The notes beneath the pieces are model-generated. The model did not search any database. It was given only the letters and a program-made list of their open reading frames with translations, and had not been told where the DNA came from. A program made the position numbers and the translations under genes. Below, one piece after another: positions 27,077 to 34,627 of a stretch of 64,000 nt of DNA (its first letter is position 1; the number at the start of each line of letters is the position of its first letter). This stretch comes from Microvirga thermotolerans (GTDB taxonomy: Bacteria; Pseudomonadota; Alphaproteobacteria; Rhizobiales; Beijerinckiaceae): positions 3,750,001-3,814,000 of the forward strand of contig NZ_CP045423.1 of the NCBI RefSeq assembly GCF_009363855.1, given 5' to 3'.

Positions 27077-27478
27077 ATGATTGGCATGGTGCTCGTCACC
27101 CACGGGCAACTCGCGACGGAGTTCAAGGCCGCGCTGGAGCATGTTGTGGGGCCCCAGGAGCAGCTCGAAACGATCACGATCGGACCCGACGACGACATGG
27201 AGACGCGGCGCAAGGACATCATGGCCGCCGTCTGTCGCGTCAACACCGGCCAGGGGGTCGTCGTCCTCACCGACATGTTCGGCGGGACGCCGTCCAACCT
27301 CGCCCTGTCGTGCATGAACGGCAGTTCCGTCGAGGTGGTCGCCGGAATCAACCTGCCGATGCTCATCAAGCTCGCCAGCGTCCGCGACGAGGAATCGTTG
27401 ACCGACGCCGTCACCCATGCTCAGGAAGCGGGGCGGAAATACATTAACATTGCCTCGCGCGTGCTGACCGGGAAATAG
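27077..27478 (+). CDS. PTS EIIA component, mannose family (regulatory)
   Basis: A 133-aa EIIA-Man-type protein. The active-site His is in MVLVTHGQLATEF (His 9). VVVLTDMFGGTPSNLA is the conserved nucleotide-like GGTPSN motif, and EVVAGINLPMLIKL is typical of the family. No membrane EIIB/EIIC is encoded near. In Rhizobiales this EIIA, HPr and HprK with EI form an incomplete PTS that regulates rather than transports; ChvG/ChvI linkage and control of PEP carboxykinase or carbon use are inferred from such systems. It ends three bases before the HPr start. Confidence 0.92.
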   Translation: MIGMVLVTHGQLATEFKAALEHVVGPQEQLETITIGPDDDMETRRKDIMAAVCRVNTGQGVVVLTDMFGGTPSNLALSCMNGSSVEVVAGINLPMLIKLASVRDEESLTDAVTHAQEAGRKYINIASRVLTGK

Positions 27479-27481
27479 GCC

Positions 27482-27808
27482 ATGAATCGTGCCGCCGAAG
27501 AGGACAGCGACTGCCCGCCCGCTCCCGTCCCCGACGGCGCCCAGGTCCGGGAGCTGCGGATCGTCAACCGCCGCGGGCTCCACGCCCGCGCCTCGGCCAA
27601 GTTCGTCCAGACCGTGGAGCGGTTCGACTCCGACGTGACCGTCACCCGCTGCGGCGAGACCGTGGGCGGACGCTCGATCATGGGCCTGCTCACCCTCGCC
27701 GCCGCCCAGGGCACCACCATCACCGTCACCGCCAGGGGCGCGGACGCCACCTCCTGCCTCCAGGCCATCGACGACCTCGTCTCCGGCAAGTTCGGCGAGG
27801 AGGAGTGA
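27482..27808 (+). CDS. ptsH: HPr family phosphocarrier protein
   Basis: A 108-aa phosphocarrier. The phosphoacceptor His lies in VNRRGLHARASAKFVQT (about residue 40, later than the usual His15 because of an 18-residue acidic/Pro-rich N-terminal extension). The regulatory Ser site is in VGGRSIMGLLTLAAAQG, the target of HprK. It is translated just after EIIA (three bases apart, with AAATAGGCC before the ATG). It passes phosphate from EI to EIIA. The EI gene is not in the window. Confidence 0.93.
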   Translation: MNRAAEEDSDCPPAPVPDGAQVRELRIVNRRGLHARASAKFVQTVERFDSDVTVTRCGETVGGRSIMGLLTLAAAQGTTITVTARGADATSCLQAIDDLVSGKFGEEE

Positions 27809-27818
27809 CGGAACAGGC

Positions 27819-27838
27819 ATATAAAGACATCTTTATAT
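27819..27838. promoter_or_regulatory. Palindromic operator candidate upstream of ahcY
   Basis: A perfect inverted repeat ATATAAAGA-CA-TCTTTATAT in a GC-rich background, 78 bases before the ahcY start and 10 bases after the HPr stop. AT-rich palindromes of this form occur upstream of SAM-cycle genes (ahcY, metH, metF) in proteobacteria with an ArsR-type regulator such as SahR. Assignment to SahR is an inference. Confidence 0.65.
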
Positions 27839-27916
27839 CTTGATTGCCTCTCCCCCGGCTCTCTGGTAAACACGGCGCCGATCCACCGGTGCAACAGAAA
27901 GCCCTGCGAGAGCCCC

Positions 27917-29347
27917 ATGAGCCAAGCCGCCGTGAAAAGCGCCCCCGAGGCGCGCGACTACATCGTCAAGGACATCAGCCTGGCCGATTTCGGCCGCAAG
28001 GAGATCTCGATCGCGGAGACCGAGATGCCCGGCCTCATGGCCGTGCGCGAGGAATACGGCCCGAAGCAGCCCCTGAAGGGCGCCCGCATCGCCGGTTCGC
28101 TCCACATGACCATCCAGACCGCGGTGCTCATCGAGACCCTCAAGGCCCTCGGCGCCGACATCCGCTGGGTGTCCTGCAACATCTATTCCACCCAGGACCA
28201 CGCCGCCGCCGCCATCGCCGCCGCGGGCATCCCGGTCTTCGCCTACAAGGGCGAGACCCTGAAGGAGTACTGGGACTTCACCGCCAGGCTCTTCGACTGG
28301 CACGACGGCGGCATGCCGAACATGATCCTGGACGACGGCGGCGACGCCACCATGCTCGTCCACGCGGGCCTGCGGGCCGAGCAGGGCGACACCGCCTTCC
28401 TCGACAAGCCCGGCTCCGAGGAGGAGGAGGTCTTCTTCGCCCTGATCGAGCGCCTGCTCGCCGAGAAGCCGAAGGGCTGGTTCGCCGAGCTCGCCAGGTC
28501 CATCAAGGGCGTCTCGGAGGAGACCACCACCGGCGTGCACCGCCTCTACATGATGGAGAAGGAGGGCAAGCTCCTCTTCCCGGCCATCAACGTGAACGAC
28601 TCGGTGACGAAGTCGAAGTTCGACAACCTCTACGGCTGCCGCGAGTCCCTCGTCGACGGCATCCGCCGCGGCACGGACGTGATGATGGCCGGCAAGGTCG
28701 CCATGGTCGCGGGCTTCGGCGACGTGGGCAAGGGCTCGGCCGCCTCCCTCCGCCAGGCGGGCTGCCGCGTGCTCGTGTCGGAGGTCGACCCGATCTGCGC
28801 CCTTCAGGCCGCCATGGAAGGCTATGAGGTGACCACGATGGAGGACGCCGCCCCGCGCGCCGACATCTTCGTCACCGCCACCGGCAACAAGGACGTCATC
28901 ACCATCGAGCACATGCGGGCGATGAAGGACCGGGCCATCGTCTGCAACATCGGCCACTTCGACAACGAGATCCAGGTCTCGGCCCTCAAGAACCTCAAGT
29001 GGACCAACATCAAGCCGCAGGTGGACGAGATCGAGTTCCCCGACGGGCACCGCATCATCCTGCTCTCGGAAGGCCGCCTGGTGAACCTCGGCAACGCCAT
29101 GGGCCATCCGTCCTTCGTGATGTCGGCCTCCTTCACCAACCAGACGCTGGCGCAGATCGAGCTCTTCACCAATCCGGGCAAGTACGAGCGCAAGGTCTAC
29201 ACCCTGCCCAAGCACCTGGACGAGAAGGTCGCCTCCCTGCACCTGGAGAAGATCGGCGTGAAGCTCACCAAGCTGCGGCCCGACCAGGCCGCCTATATCG
29301 GCGTGTCCGAGAACGGCCCGTTCAAGCCGGACCACTACCGCTACTGA
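27917..29347 (+). CDS. ahcY: S-adenosyl-L-homocysteine hydrolase
   Basis: A 476-aa cytosolic enzyme that cleaves SAH to homocysteine and adenosine, relieving methyltransferase inhibition. It has [15 protein letters not shown] and [16 protein letters not shown] in the substrate domain, [11 protein letters not shown], an NAD-binding [15 protein letters not shown] (about residues 258-272), [17 protein letters not shown], and the C-terminal NAD-closing tail ending in KPDHYRY. The [19 protein letters not shown] segment and the 476-aa length fit the longer bacterial/plant class. Upstream is a perfect 20-bp palindrome and downstream an intrinsic terminator, so it is a single-gene unit. Confidence 0.97.
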   Translation: MSQAAVKSAPEARDYIVKDISLADFGRKEISIAETEMPGLMAVREEYGPKQPLKGARIAGSLHMTIQTAVLIETLKALGADIRWVSCNIYSTQDHAAAAIAAAGIPVFAYKGETLKEYWDFTARLFDWHDGGMPNMILDDGGDATMLVHAGLRAEQGDTAFLDKPGSEEEEVFFALIERLLAEKPKGWFAELARSIKGVSEETTTGVHRLYMMEKEGKLLFPAINVNDSVTKSKFDNLYGCRESLVDGIRRGTDVMMAGKVAMVAGFGDVGKGSAASLRQAGCRVLVSEVDPICALQAAMEGYEVTTMEDAAPRADIFVTATGNKDVITIEHMRAMKDRAIVCNIGHFDNEIQVSALKNLKWTNIKPQVDEIEFPDGHRIILLSEGRLVNLGNAMGHPSFVMSASFTNQTLAQIELFTNPGKYERKVYTLPKHLDEKVASLHLEKIGVKLTKLRPDQAAYIGVSENGPFKPDHYRY

Positions 29348-29371
29348 GCGGAAGGTCCCATAAGAACCTGG

Positions 29372-29398
29372 AAAAGCCCGGCACCGCCGGGCTTTTTT
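29372..29398 (+). terminator. Rho-independent terminator after ahcY
   Basis: Stem AAAAGCCCGGC / GCCGGGCTTTT with loop ACC, followed by a T-run, 25 bp after the ahcY stop. Confidence 0.9.
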
Positions 29399-29709
29399 CA
29401 TGGACCGCGGCCGTCTCTGCCCCCGATTCGGGCAGGCTTGACCCCGGCATTCGCCTCTTGTGCAATATGTCTCGACAGCTTGTTCACAGGTTTTCCAGAG
29501 GAACCTTAAGGGAGCCTTAACCCCCTTTCTGGCGGAGTCGGGGGTGGTCTAGAGTGGGCGCGATTCGTCCGGTCGTGTCGGGTTTGGCGAACCGGGACGC
29601 AATTCCGTTCATGAATAGACGAGACCCGTTCCAGCGGCGCCGCGAGGCGCACCGGAACCGGACGTCTTTGGCCTGGCGCCCGGCGCCAGAAGGGGAAGGA
29701 CAGCGCGGG
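29399..29709. other. Leader region before the PAS sensor kinase
   Basis: 311 bp holding the promoter and leader for the kinase gene. Part of it may be coding, since the kinase frame is open from GTG 29554 and ATG 29611, but those residues are Arg-rich and non-conserved. A TTGTTCACAGG stretch near 29480 and CCTTAAGGGAGCCTTAA near 29505-29520 are AT-richer and may be promoter sequence. No clear -10 box was assigned. Confidence 0.4.
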
Positions 29710-32268
29710 ATGGCCCGGCACGGGGAGCGACACGGCGAAGGCAGGAAGGGATCGCGAAAGCGCGCCCTCGCGCTTCTTGCCGGAACGCTCCTGACCGGCG
29801 CGGCCCGGCCGGCGCTCGCCGTCGAGCTCCCGCTCCGGCTGACCGGCGAGGCGGCGGCCGTTCTCGACAGGATCCGCGGATGGCCCCTGGAGAATGCCGC
29901 CTATTTCGGCCTGTTCCTCGGCCTCGTCGCCGTTTCCACCACCACCGCCCTCCTGCTCGTCCGGGAGCGGAGGCGCCACGCCCGCGCGGAGCGGGCCCTG
30001 CGCGCCGAGCTTTCCGCCCTGCGCGGGGCGGACGATCTCGCAAGCCTCTTCATGGGCTCCGAGCGCCAGCTCCTGGTAAGCTGGCAGGGCCGCGACGCGG
30101 AGCCCCGCTTCGAGGGCGACCCCTCGATCGTCGGGGACGGCGCCCCCGCCCAGCGGGCCCTCGCCTTCGGAGCCTGGCTCGCCCCGGCCGACGCCGCCAC
30201 CCTCGACGCCGCCCTGGAGCGGCTGCGGCAGCGGGGGGAAACCTTCCGGCTCACGGCCCGCAGCCTCGCCAACTGCTTCGTCGACGTGGAGGGGCGCACG
30301 GTGGGCGGCAGGGCGATCCTGCGCCTGCGCGACGTGACCCTCGACCGGGCCGAACTGCTGACGGTCCGCGCGGACCTCGCCGCCGCGCAGGACGACCTCA
30401 AGGCCATGTCGTCCCTCCTCGACGCCATCGCCCACCCGCTCTGGATCCGCGACGACGGCGACCGGCTGATCTGGGCCAACAAGGCCTATCTCAGGGCGGT
30501 CGAAGCCGCGGACGTGGCGGATGCGGCCGCCCGCTCCCTCGATCTGCTGGGGCAGCGCACCCGGGAGGAATCCCGCCGCCGGCGCCAGACCGGGGCGCCG
30601 TTCACGGCCCGCGTGACCGCCGTGACGGCCGGCCAGCGGTCCATTCTCGACGTGGCCGAGCACCCGACGGGAAGCGGCAGCGCGGGCATCGCCATCGACG
30701 TGTCGGAGCTCGAATCGGTCCGCACCGACCTGCAGCGGCAGATGGACGCCCACGTGCGCACCCTCGACCAGCTGCCGACCGCGGTGGCGATCTTCGACGC
30801 CTCGCAGCAGCTCATCTTCAGCAACGCCGCCTATCAGCAGCTCTGGGGGCTCGACGGCGCCTTCCTCGCCTCCCGCCCCACCGACGGAGAGGTGCTCGAC
30901 CGGCTCCACGCGGCGCGCAAGCTGCCGGAGCAGGCGGATTTCCGCGCCTGGAAGAACGAGATCCTGGCGAGCTACCGCGCCGTCGATTCGCAGGAGACCT
31001 GGTGGCACCTGCCGGACCGGCGGACGCTGCGCGTCGTCATGAACCCGAACCCGCAGGGCGGCGTGACCTATCTCTTCGACGACGTGAGCGAGCACATCCA
31101 GCTCGAATCGCAGGTGACGGCGCTCACCCGCGTGCAGAGCGAGACCCTCGACACCCTCAAGGAGGGCGTCGCCGTGTTCGGCTCGGACGGGCGGCTCAAG
31201 CTGTTCAACCGCGCCTTCGCGGAGATGTGGAACCTGCCCGCCGAGCTGACCGCAGACCATCCGCACGTGGATGCGGTGATCAAGGCCTGCCGCCAGCTCG
31301 CGCCGCAGGACGAGCCGTGGGTCGACATCCGCGGCGCGGTCGCGGGGCTGCCCGACATGCGCATGGGCTTCAGCTGCCGGATGGAGCGGCGCGACGGCCT
31401 CGCCCTCGACTGCGCGGCGCAGCCCCTGCCGGACGGCGCCACGCTCGTCACCTTCATCGACGTGACGGCGAGCGTGAACGTGGAGCGCGCCCTCAAGGAG
31501 CGCAACGAGGCGCTGGAGAAGGCCTCGCGCCTGCGCGACGAGTTCGTGCACCACGTGTCCTACGAGCTGCGCTCCCCGCTCACCAACGTCATCGGCTTCG
31601 CGCAGCTTCTCGGCGACGAGACGGTCGGCGCGCTCAACCCGCGCCAGCGCGACTACGCGGATCACATCATGCGCTCCTCGGCGGCGCTGCTCGCGATCCT
31701 CAACGACATCCTCGATCTCGCCTCCATCGACACGGGCTCCCTTGAGCTCACGCCGGAGCTCGTCGACATCCGCTCCACCATCGAGGCGGCCATGCGCGGG
31801 CTCGAGGACCGGCTCGCGGAAGCCTCCCTCACGGTGGTCATCGACGCGCCGGAGGACATCGGCTCCTTCGTGGCGGACGGCAAGCGCGTCAGGCAGATCC
31901 TGTTCAACCTCCTCTCCAACGCGGTCGGCTTCTCCGCGCCGGGGCAGAGCATCACCGTCTCCGCCCGCAAGAGCGGCGGCGAGGTGATCTTCGAGGTGAG
32001 GGACCAGGGCCGCGGCATTCCGCCGGAGATCAAGGCGCGGGTCTTCGACCGCTTCGAGAGCCACACGCTCGGCACGCGCCACCGCGGCGTGGGGCTGGGC
32101 CTGTCGATCGTGCGCTCCTTCGTGGAGCTGCACGGCGGGCGGATCGAACTCGCCTCGGCGCCGGGCGTCGGCACTACGGTGACCTGCTTCTTCCCCAACG
32201 GGCGATACGAGTCGCCCTCCGACGGCCGGCCCGCCCCGCAGGCGGCGGCGCCCATGGCGGCCGAATAG
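29710..32268 (+). CDS. PAS-domain sensor kinase with Tyr in place of the DHp His
   Basis: An 852-aa protein from ATG 29710 (GGGGAAGGA upstream; GTG 29554 and ATG 29611 are alternatives). An N-terminal signal-like segment (ALALLAGTLLTGAARPALA) is followed by a TM helix (YFGLFLGLVAVSTTTALLLV). PAS-like modules follow, each starting with a phrase such as LLDAIAHPLWIRDD, LDQLPTAVAIFDAS and LDTLKEGVAVFGSDG. The DHp region reads FVHHVSYELRSPLTNVIGF. The His of the usual SHELRTPL is Tyr (codon 31561-31563, residue 618), although two His lie three and four residues before. The HATPase domain is intact: RQILFNLLSNAVGFS, EVRDQGRGIPPE, GVGLGLSIVRSF. It is followed nine bases later by the tsaE/amgK gene. 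Signal and partner are unknown. Confidence 0.85.
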   Translation: MARHGERHGEGRKGSRKRALALLAGTLLTGAARPALAVELPLRLTGEAAAVLDRIRGWPLENAAYFGLFLGLVAVSTTTALLLVRERRRHARAERALRAELSALRGADDLASLFMGSERQLLVSWQGRDAEPRFEGDPSIVGDGAPAQRALAFGAWLAPADAATLDAALERLRQRGETFRLTARSLANCFVDVEGRTVGGRAILRLRDVTLDRAELLTVRADLAAAQDDLKAMSSLLDAIAHPLWIRDDGDRLIWANKAYLRAVEAADVADAAARSLDLLGQRTREESRRRRQTGAPFTARVTAVTAGQRSILDVAEHPTGSGSAGIAIDVSELESVRTDLQRQMDAHVRTLDQLPTAVAIFDASQQLIFSNAAYQQLWGLDGAFLASRPTDGEVLDRLHAARKLPEQADFRAWKNEILASYRAVDSQETWWHLPDRRTLRVVMNPNPQGGVTYLFDDVSEHIQLESQVTALTRVQSETLDTLKEGVAVFGSDGRLKLFNRAFAEMWNLPAELTADHPHVDAVIKACRQLAPQDEPWVDIRGAVAGLPDMRMGFSCRMERRDGLALDCAAQPLPDGATLVTFIDVTASVNVERALKERNEALEKASRLRDEFVHHVSYELRSPLTNVIGFAQLLGDETVGALNPRQRDYADHIMRSSAALLAILNDILDLASIDTGSLELTPELVDIRSTIEAAMRGLEDRLAEASLTVVIDAPEDIGSFVADGKRVRQILFNLLSNAVGFSAPGQSITVSARKSGGEVIFEVRDQGRGIPPEIKARVFDRFESHTLGTRHRGVGLGLSIVRSFVELHGGRIELASAPGVGTTVTCFFPNGRYESPSDGRPAPQAAAPMAAE

Positions 32269-32277
32269 GAACCGGCG

Positions 32278-33873
32278 ATGGCGAATGGATTGGCTTTCAT
32301 GACCGCGCAAGACGAATGGCACGATCCCGCCTGGATCGTGCCGCTGCCCGACCGGGAGGCGACGGAGCGCCTCGCCCGCCTGCTGATCGACGAGCTGCGT
32401 CCCGGCGACCTCGTCACCCTGTCCGGCGGCCTCGGCGCGGGCAAGACGACCCTCGCCCGCGCCCTCGTGCGCGGCCTTGCGGGCGATCCCGAGCTGGAGG
32501 TCCCGAGCCCCACCTTCACCCTCGTGCAGTCCTACGAGGGGGCGCATCATCCGATCGTCCATGCGGATTTCTACCGCCTCGGCGGCGGCCACGAGCTCTA
32601 CGAGCTCGGCTGGGACGAGATGACGGAGAACGCCATCTCCCTGGTGGAGTGGCCGGAGCGGGCCGACGACGCCCTGCGGGCGGAGCGCCTGGACATCCAT
32701 CTCGATTTCGCTCCCGGCGGCGGCGCAGCGGGGCGCATCGCCGTCATCACCGGCACCGGCGGCTTCGCCGCGCGGCTGAGGCGGCTGAGAGCCTTCCACG
32801 CGCTCGTGGAGCGCAGCGGCTGGCGGGATGCGATCCGCGTGCCGATGCCGGCCGACGCCTCGGTGATCCGCTCCTACGAGCGGCTGGTGAAGCCCGACGG
32901 CGAGACCGCCCTTCTCATGATCTCGCCGCCGCGGCCGGTGGGGCCGCCCGTGCGCCGCGGCAAGCCCTACACCACCATCGCGAAGCTCGCCGAGACCGTC
33001 CACGCCTTCGTGGCGGTCGACAAGGGGCTGCGGTCCCTCGGCCTCAGCGCGCCCGAGATCTACGGGGAGGACCTGGAGACGGGCCTGCTCATCCTGGAGG
33101 ATCTCGGCAGCGAGCCGGTGGTGGACGCCAACGGCCCGATCCCGGAGCGCTACGCGGAGGCGGTGCGGGTCCTCGCCCGCCTGCACGGCACCGCGCTGCC
33201 CGAGGTGCTGCCCGTCACGGACGAGCTGGACTACGCGCTCCCGCCCTACGACCTCGAGGCCCTGCTCATCGAGGTGGAGCTCCTGCCCGACTGGTACGTG
33301 CCGCACATCATCGGCAGCCTCCTCTCCGGCTCCGCGCGGGCGGAGTTCGTCAACCTGTGGACGGACACCCTGTCGGAGATCCTCGCCGGCCCCGCCACCT
33401 GGACCCTGCGCGACTACCATTCCCCGAACCTGATCTGGATGCCGGAGCGCGAGGGCCTGCAGCGCGTGGGCATCATCGACTTCCAGGACGCGGTGCTGGG
33501 CTCCCCCGCCTACGACGTGGCCTCCCTGCTCCAGGACGCCCGCGCCACCGTGCCGCCTGAGCTGGAGCTGAAGCTCATCGGACTCTATGCCCGCGAGCGC
33601 AGGGCGAGCGACCCGCAGTTCGACGTCGCCGCCTTCGCGCGGGCCTACGCGATCATGGGCGCGCAGCGCGCCACCAAGATCCTCGGCATCTTCGCCCGCC
33701 TCGACCGGCGGGACGGCAAGCCGCACTACCTGAGGCACCTGCCGCGGATCGAGAACTACCTCGCCCGCAACCTGGCCCATCCCGCCCTGTCGCGGCTTCG
33801 CGCCTGGTACGAGGCCTATCTGCCGCGCATCCTCCCGCACCCGCCCGCCGACGGCGCTCCCCCCGCTCCCTGA
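32278..33873 (+). CDS. tsaE: Fusion: TsaE tRNA t6A ATPase / AmgK-like sugar kinase
   Basis: A 531-aa bifunctional protein. Residues about 20-160 are TsaE: LSGGLGAGKTTLARALVRG (P-loop), VPSPTFTLVQSYE, HADFYRL and LVEWPERAD, the ATPase that drives TsaB/TsaD in N6-threonylcarbamoyl-adenosine synthesis. Residues about 180-515 are an aminoglycoside-phosphotransferase-fold kinase: LLILEDLGSEP, TWTLRDYHSPNLIWM (catalytic loop) and VGIIDFQDAVLGSPAYDVASL (metal loop). This half matches AmgK, the MurNAc/GlcNAc anomeric kinase, and the next gene encodes MurU, its partner. The fusion is a known alphaproteobacterial arrangement. A second in-frame ATG at 32299 is possible. The gene overlaps nothing but is tightly linked to both neighbours. 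Confidence 0.92.
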   Translation: MANGLAFMTAQDEWHDPAWIVPLPDREATERLARLLIDELRPGDLVTLSGGLGAGKTTLARALVRGLAGDPELEVPSPTFTLVQSYEGAHHPIVHADFYRLGGGHELYELGWDEMTENAISLVEWPERADDALRAERLDIHLDFAPGGGAAGRIAVITGTGGFAARLRRLRAFHALVERSGWRDAIRVPMPADASVIRSYERLVKPDGETALLMISPPRPVGPPVRRGKPYTTIAKLAETVHAFVAVDKGLRSLGLSAPEIYGEDLETGLLILEDLGSEPVVDANGPIPERYAEAVRVLARLHGTALPEVLPVTDELDYALPPYDLEALLIEVELLPDWYVPHIIGSLLSGSARAEFVNLWTDTLSEILAGPATWTLRDYHSPNLIWMPEREGLQRVGIIDFQDAVLGSPAYDVASLLQDARATVPPELELKLIGLYARERRASDPQFDVAAFARAYAIMGAQRATKILGIFARLDRRDGKPHYLRHLPRIENYLARNLAHPALSRLRAWYEAYLPRILPHPPADGAPPAP

Positions 33874-33883
33874 GTTCCCGCCC

Positions 33884-34618
33884 TTGTCCGACGTTTCCCG
33901 CGCCGCTCCCTCCACCGCCATCGTCCTCGCCGCCGGGCTCGGCAAGCGCATGCTGCCGATCACCGCGACGATGCCGAAGCCCCTCGTCAAGGTCGCCGGG
34001 CGCACGCTGATCGACTTCGCCCTCGACAAGCTCCACGAGGCGGGCATCGGCAAGGTCGTGGTGAACGTGCACCACTTCGCCGACATGCTGGAGGCGCACC
34101 TGCGCACCCGCGAGGCGCCGCGCATCGTCATCTCCGACGAGCGCGCGGCGGTGCTCGAAACCGGCGGCGGCGTGAAGAAGGCGCTGCCCCTCCTCGGGAA
34201 TGCGCCCTTCGTCACCTTCAATTCCGACTCGCTCTGGATCGAGGGCGACACGCCGAATCTGACCCGGCTCCTGGCGGCCTGGGACCCGGACAGGATGGAC
34301 GTGCTGATGCTCGTCGCGCCGTTATCCACAAGCATTGGGTATGAGGGACGCGGCGATTTCAGCATGGATCCGGACGGGCGCCTGCACCGCAGGAAGGGCG
34401 ACGAGACGGTGCCTTTCGTCTACGCGGGCGTTGCCGTCGTGAAGCCGGAACTCGCCGCCGGCACGCCCGGCGGGCCGTTCTCGGCGAACGTCTTCTACGA
34501 CCGCGCCGCCGCGAGAGGCCGCCTCCACGGCTTGCGTCTCGAGGGGCAATGGCTGCATGTTGGTGAGCCTCAAGCCATTGCCGAGGCGGAAGAGTGCCTT
34601 GCCGCCTGCACGCGGTGA
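33884..34618 (+). CDS. murU: MurNAc-1-phosphate uridylyltransferase
   Basis: A 244-aa nucleotidyltransferase (NTP_transferase fold). AIVLAAGLGKRMLPITATMPKPLVKVAG carries the GxGxRxxP...PKP signature (written here as LAAGLGKRMLPIT and MPKPLVKV), then VVNVHHFADMLEAHL, ETGGGVKKALPLLG, FVTFNSDSLW (metal Asp) and WLHVGEPQAIAEAE at the end. MurU makes UDP-MurNAc from MurNAc-1-P and UTP, closing the recycling loop that bypasses MurA and fosfomycin sensitivity. The start is TTG 33884 by elimination: no ATG or GTG lies before the conserved N-terminal strand. It is ten bases after the AmgK stop and ten before addB. Confidence 0.9.
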   Translation: MSDVSRAAPSTAIVLAAGLGKRMLPITATMPKPLVKVAGRTLIDFALDKLHEAGIGKVVVNVHHFADMLEAHLRTREAPRIVISDERAAVLETGGGVKKALPLLGNAPFVTFNSDSLWIEGDTPNLTRLLAAWDPDRMDVLMLVAPLSTSIGYEGRGDFSMDPDGRLHRRKGDETVPFVYAGVAVVKPELAAGTPGGPFSANVFYDRAAARGRLHGLRLEGQWLHVGEPQAIAEAEECLAACTR

Positions 34619-34627
34619 GGATGAACG

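Noticed and set aside
27809..27916. An SAH or SAM riboswitch before ahcY
   Set aside because: The 108-bp leader is dominated by the AT-rich palindrome and shows none of the helical layout of SAH riboswitches; a protein operator is a better fit.
29506..34365. A very long minus-strand open frame (over 1600 codons) opposite the sensor kinase and tsaE/murU genes
   Set aside because: It is a shadow of GC-rich coding on the plus strand; its composition (Arg, Gly, Val, Ala-rich) shows no motif and it lies opposite well-supported genes.
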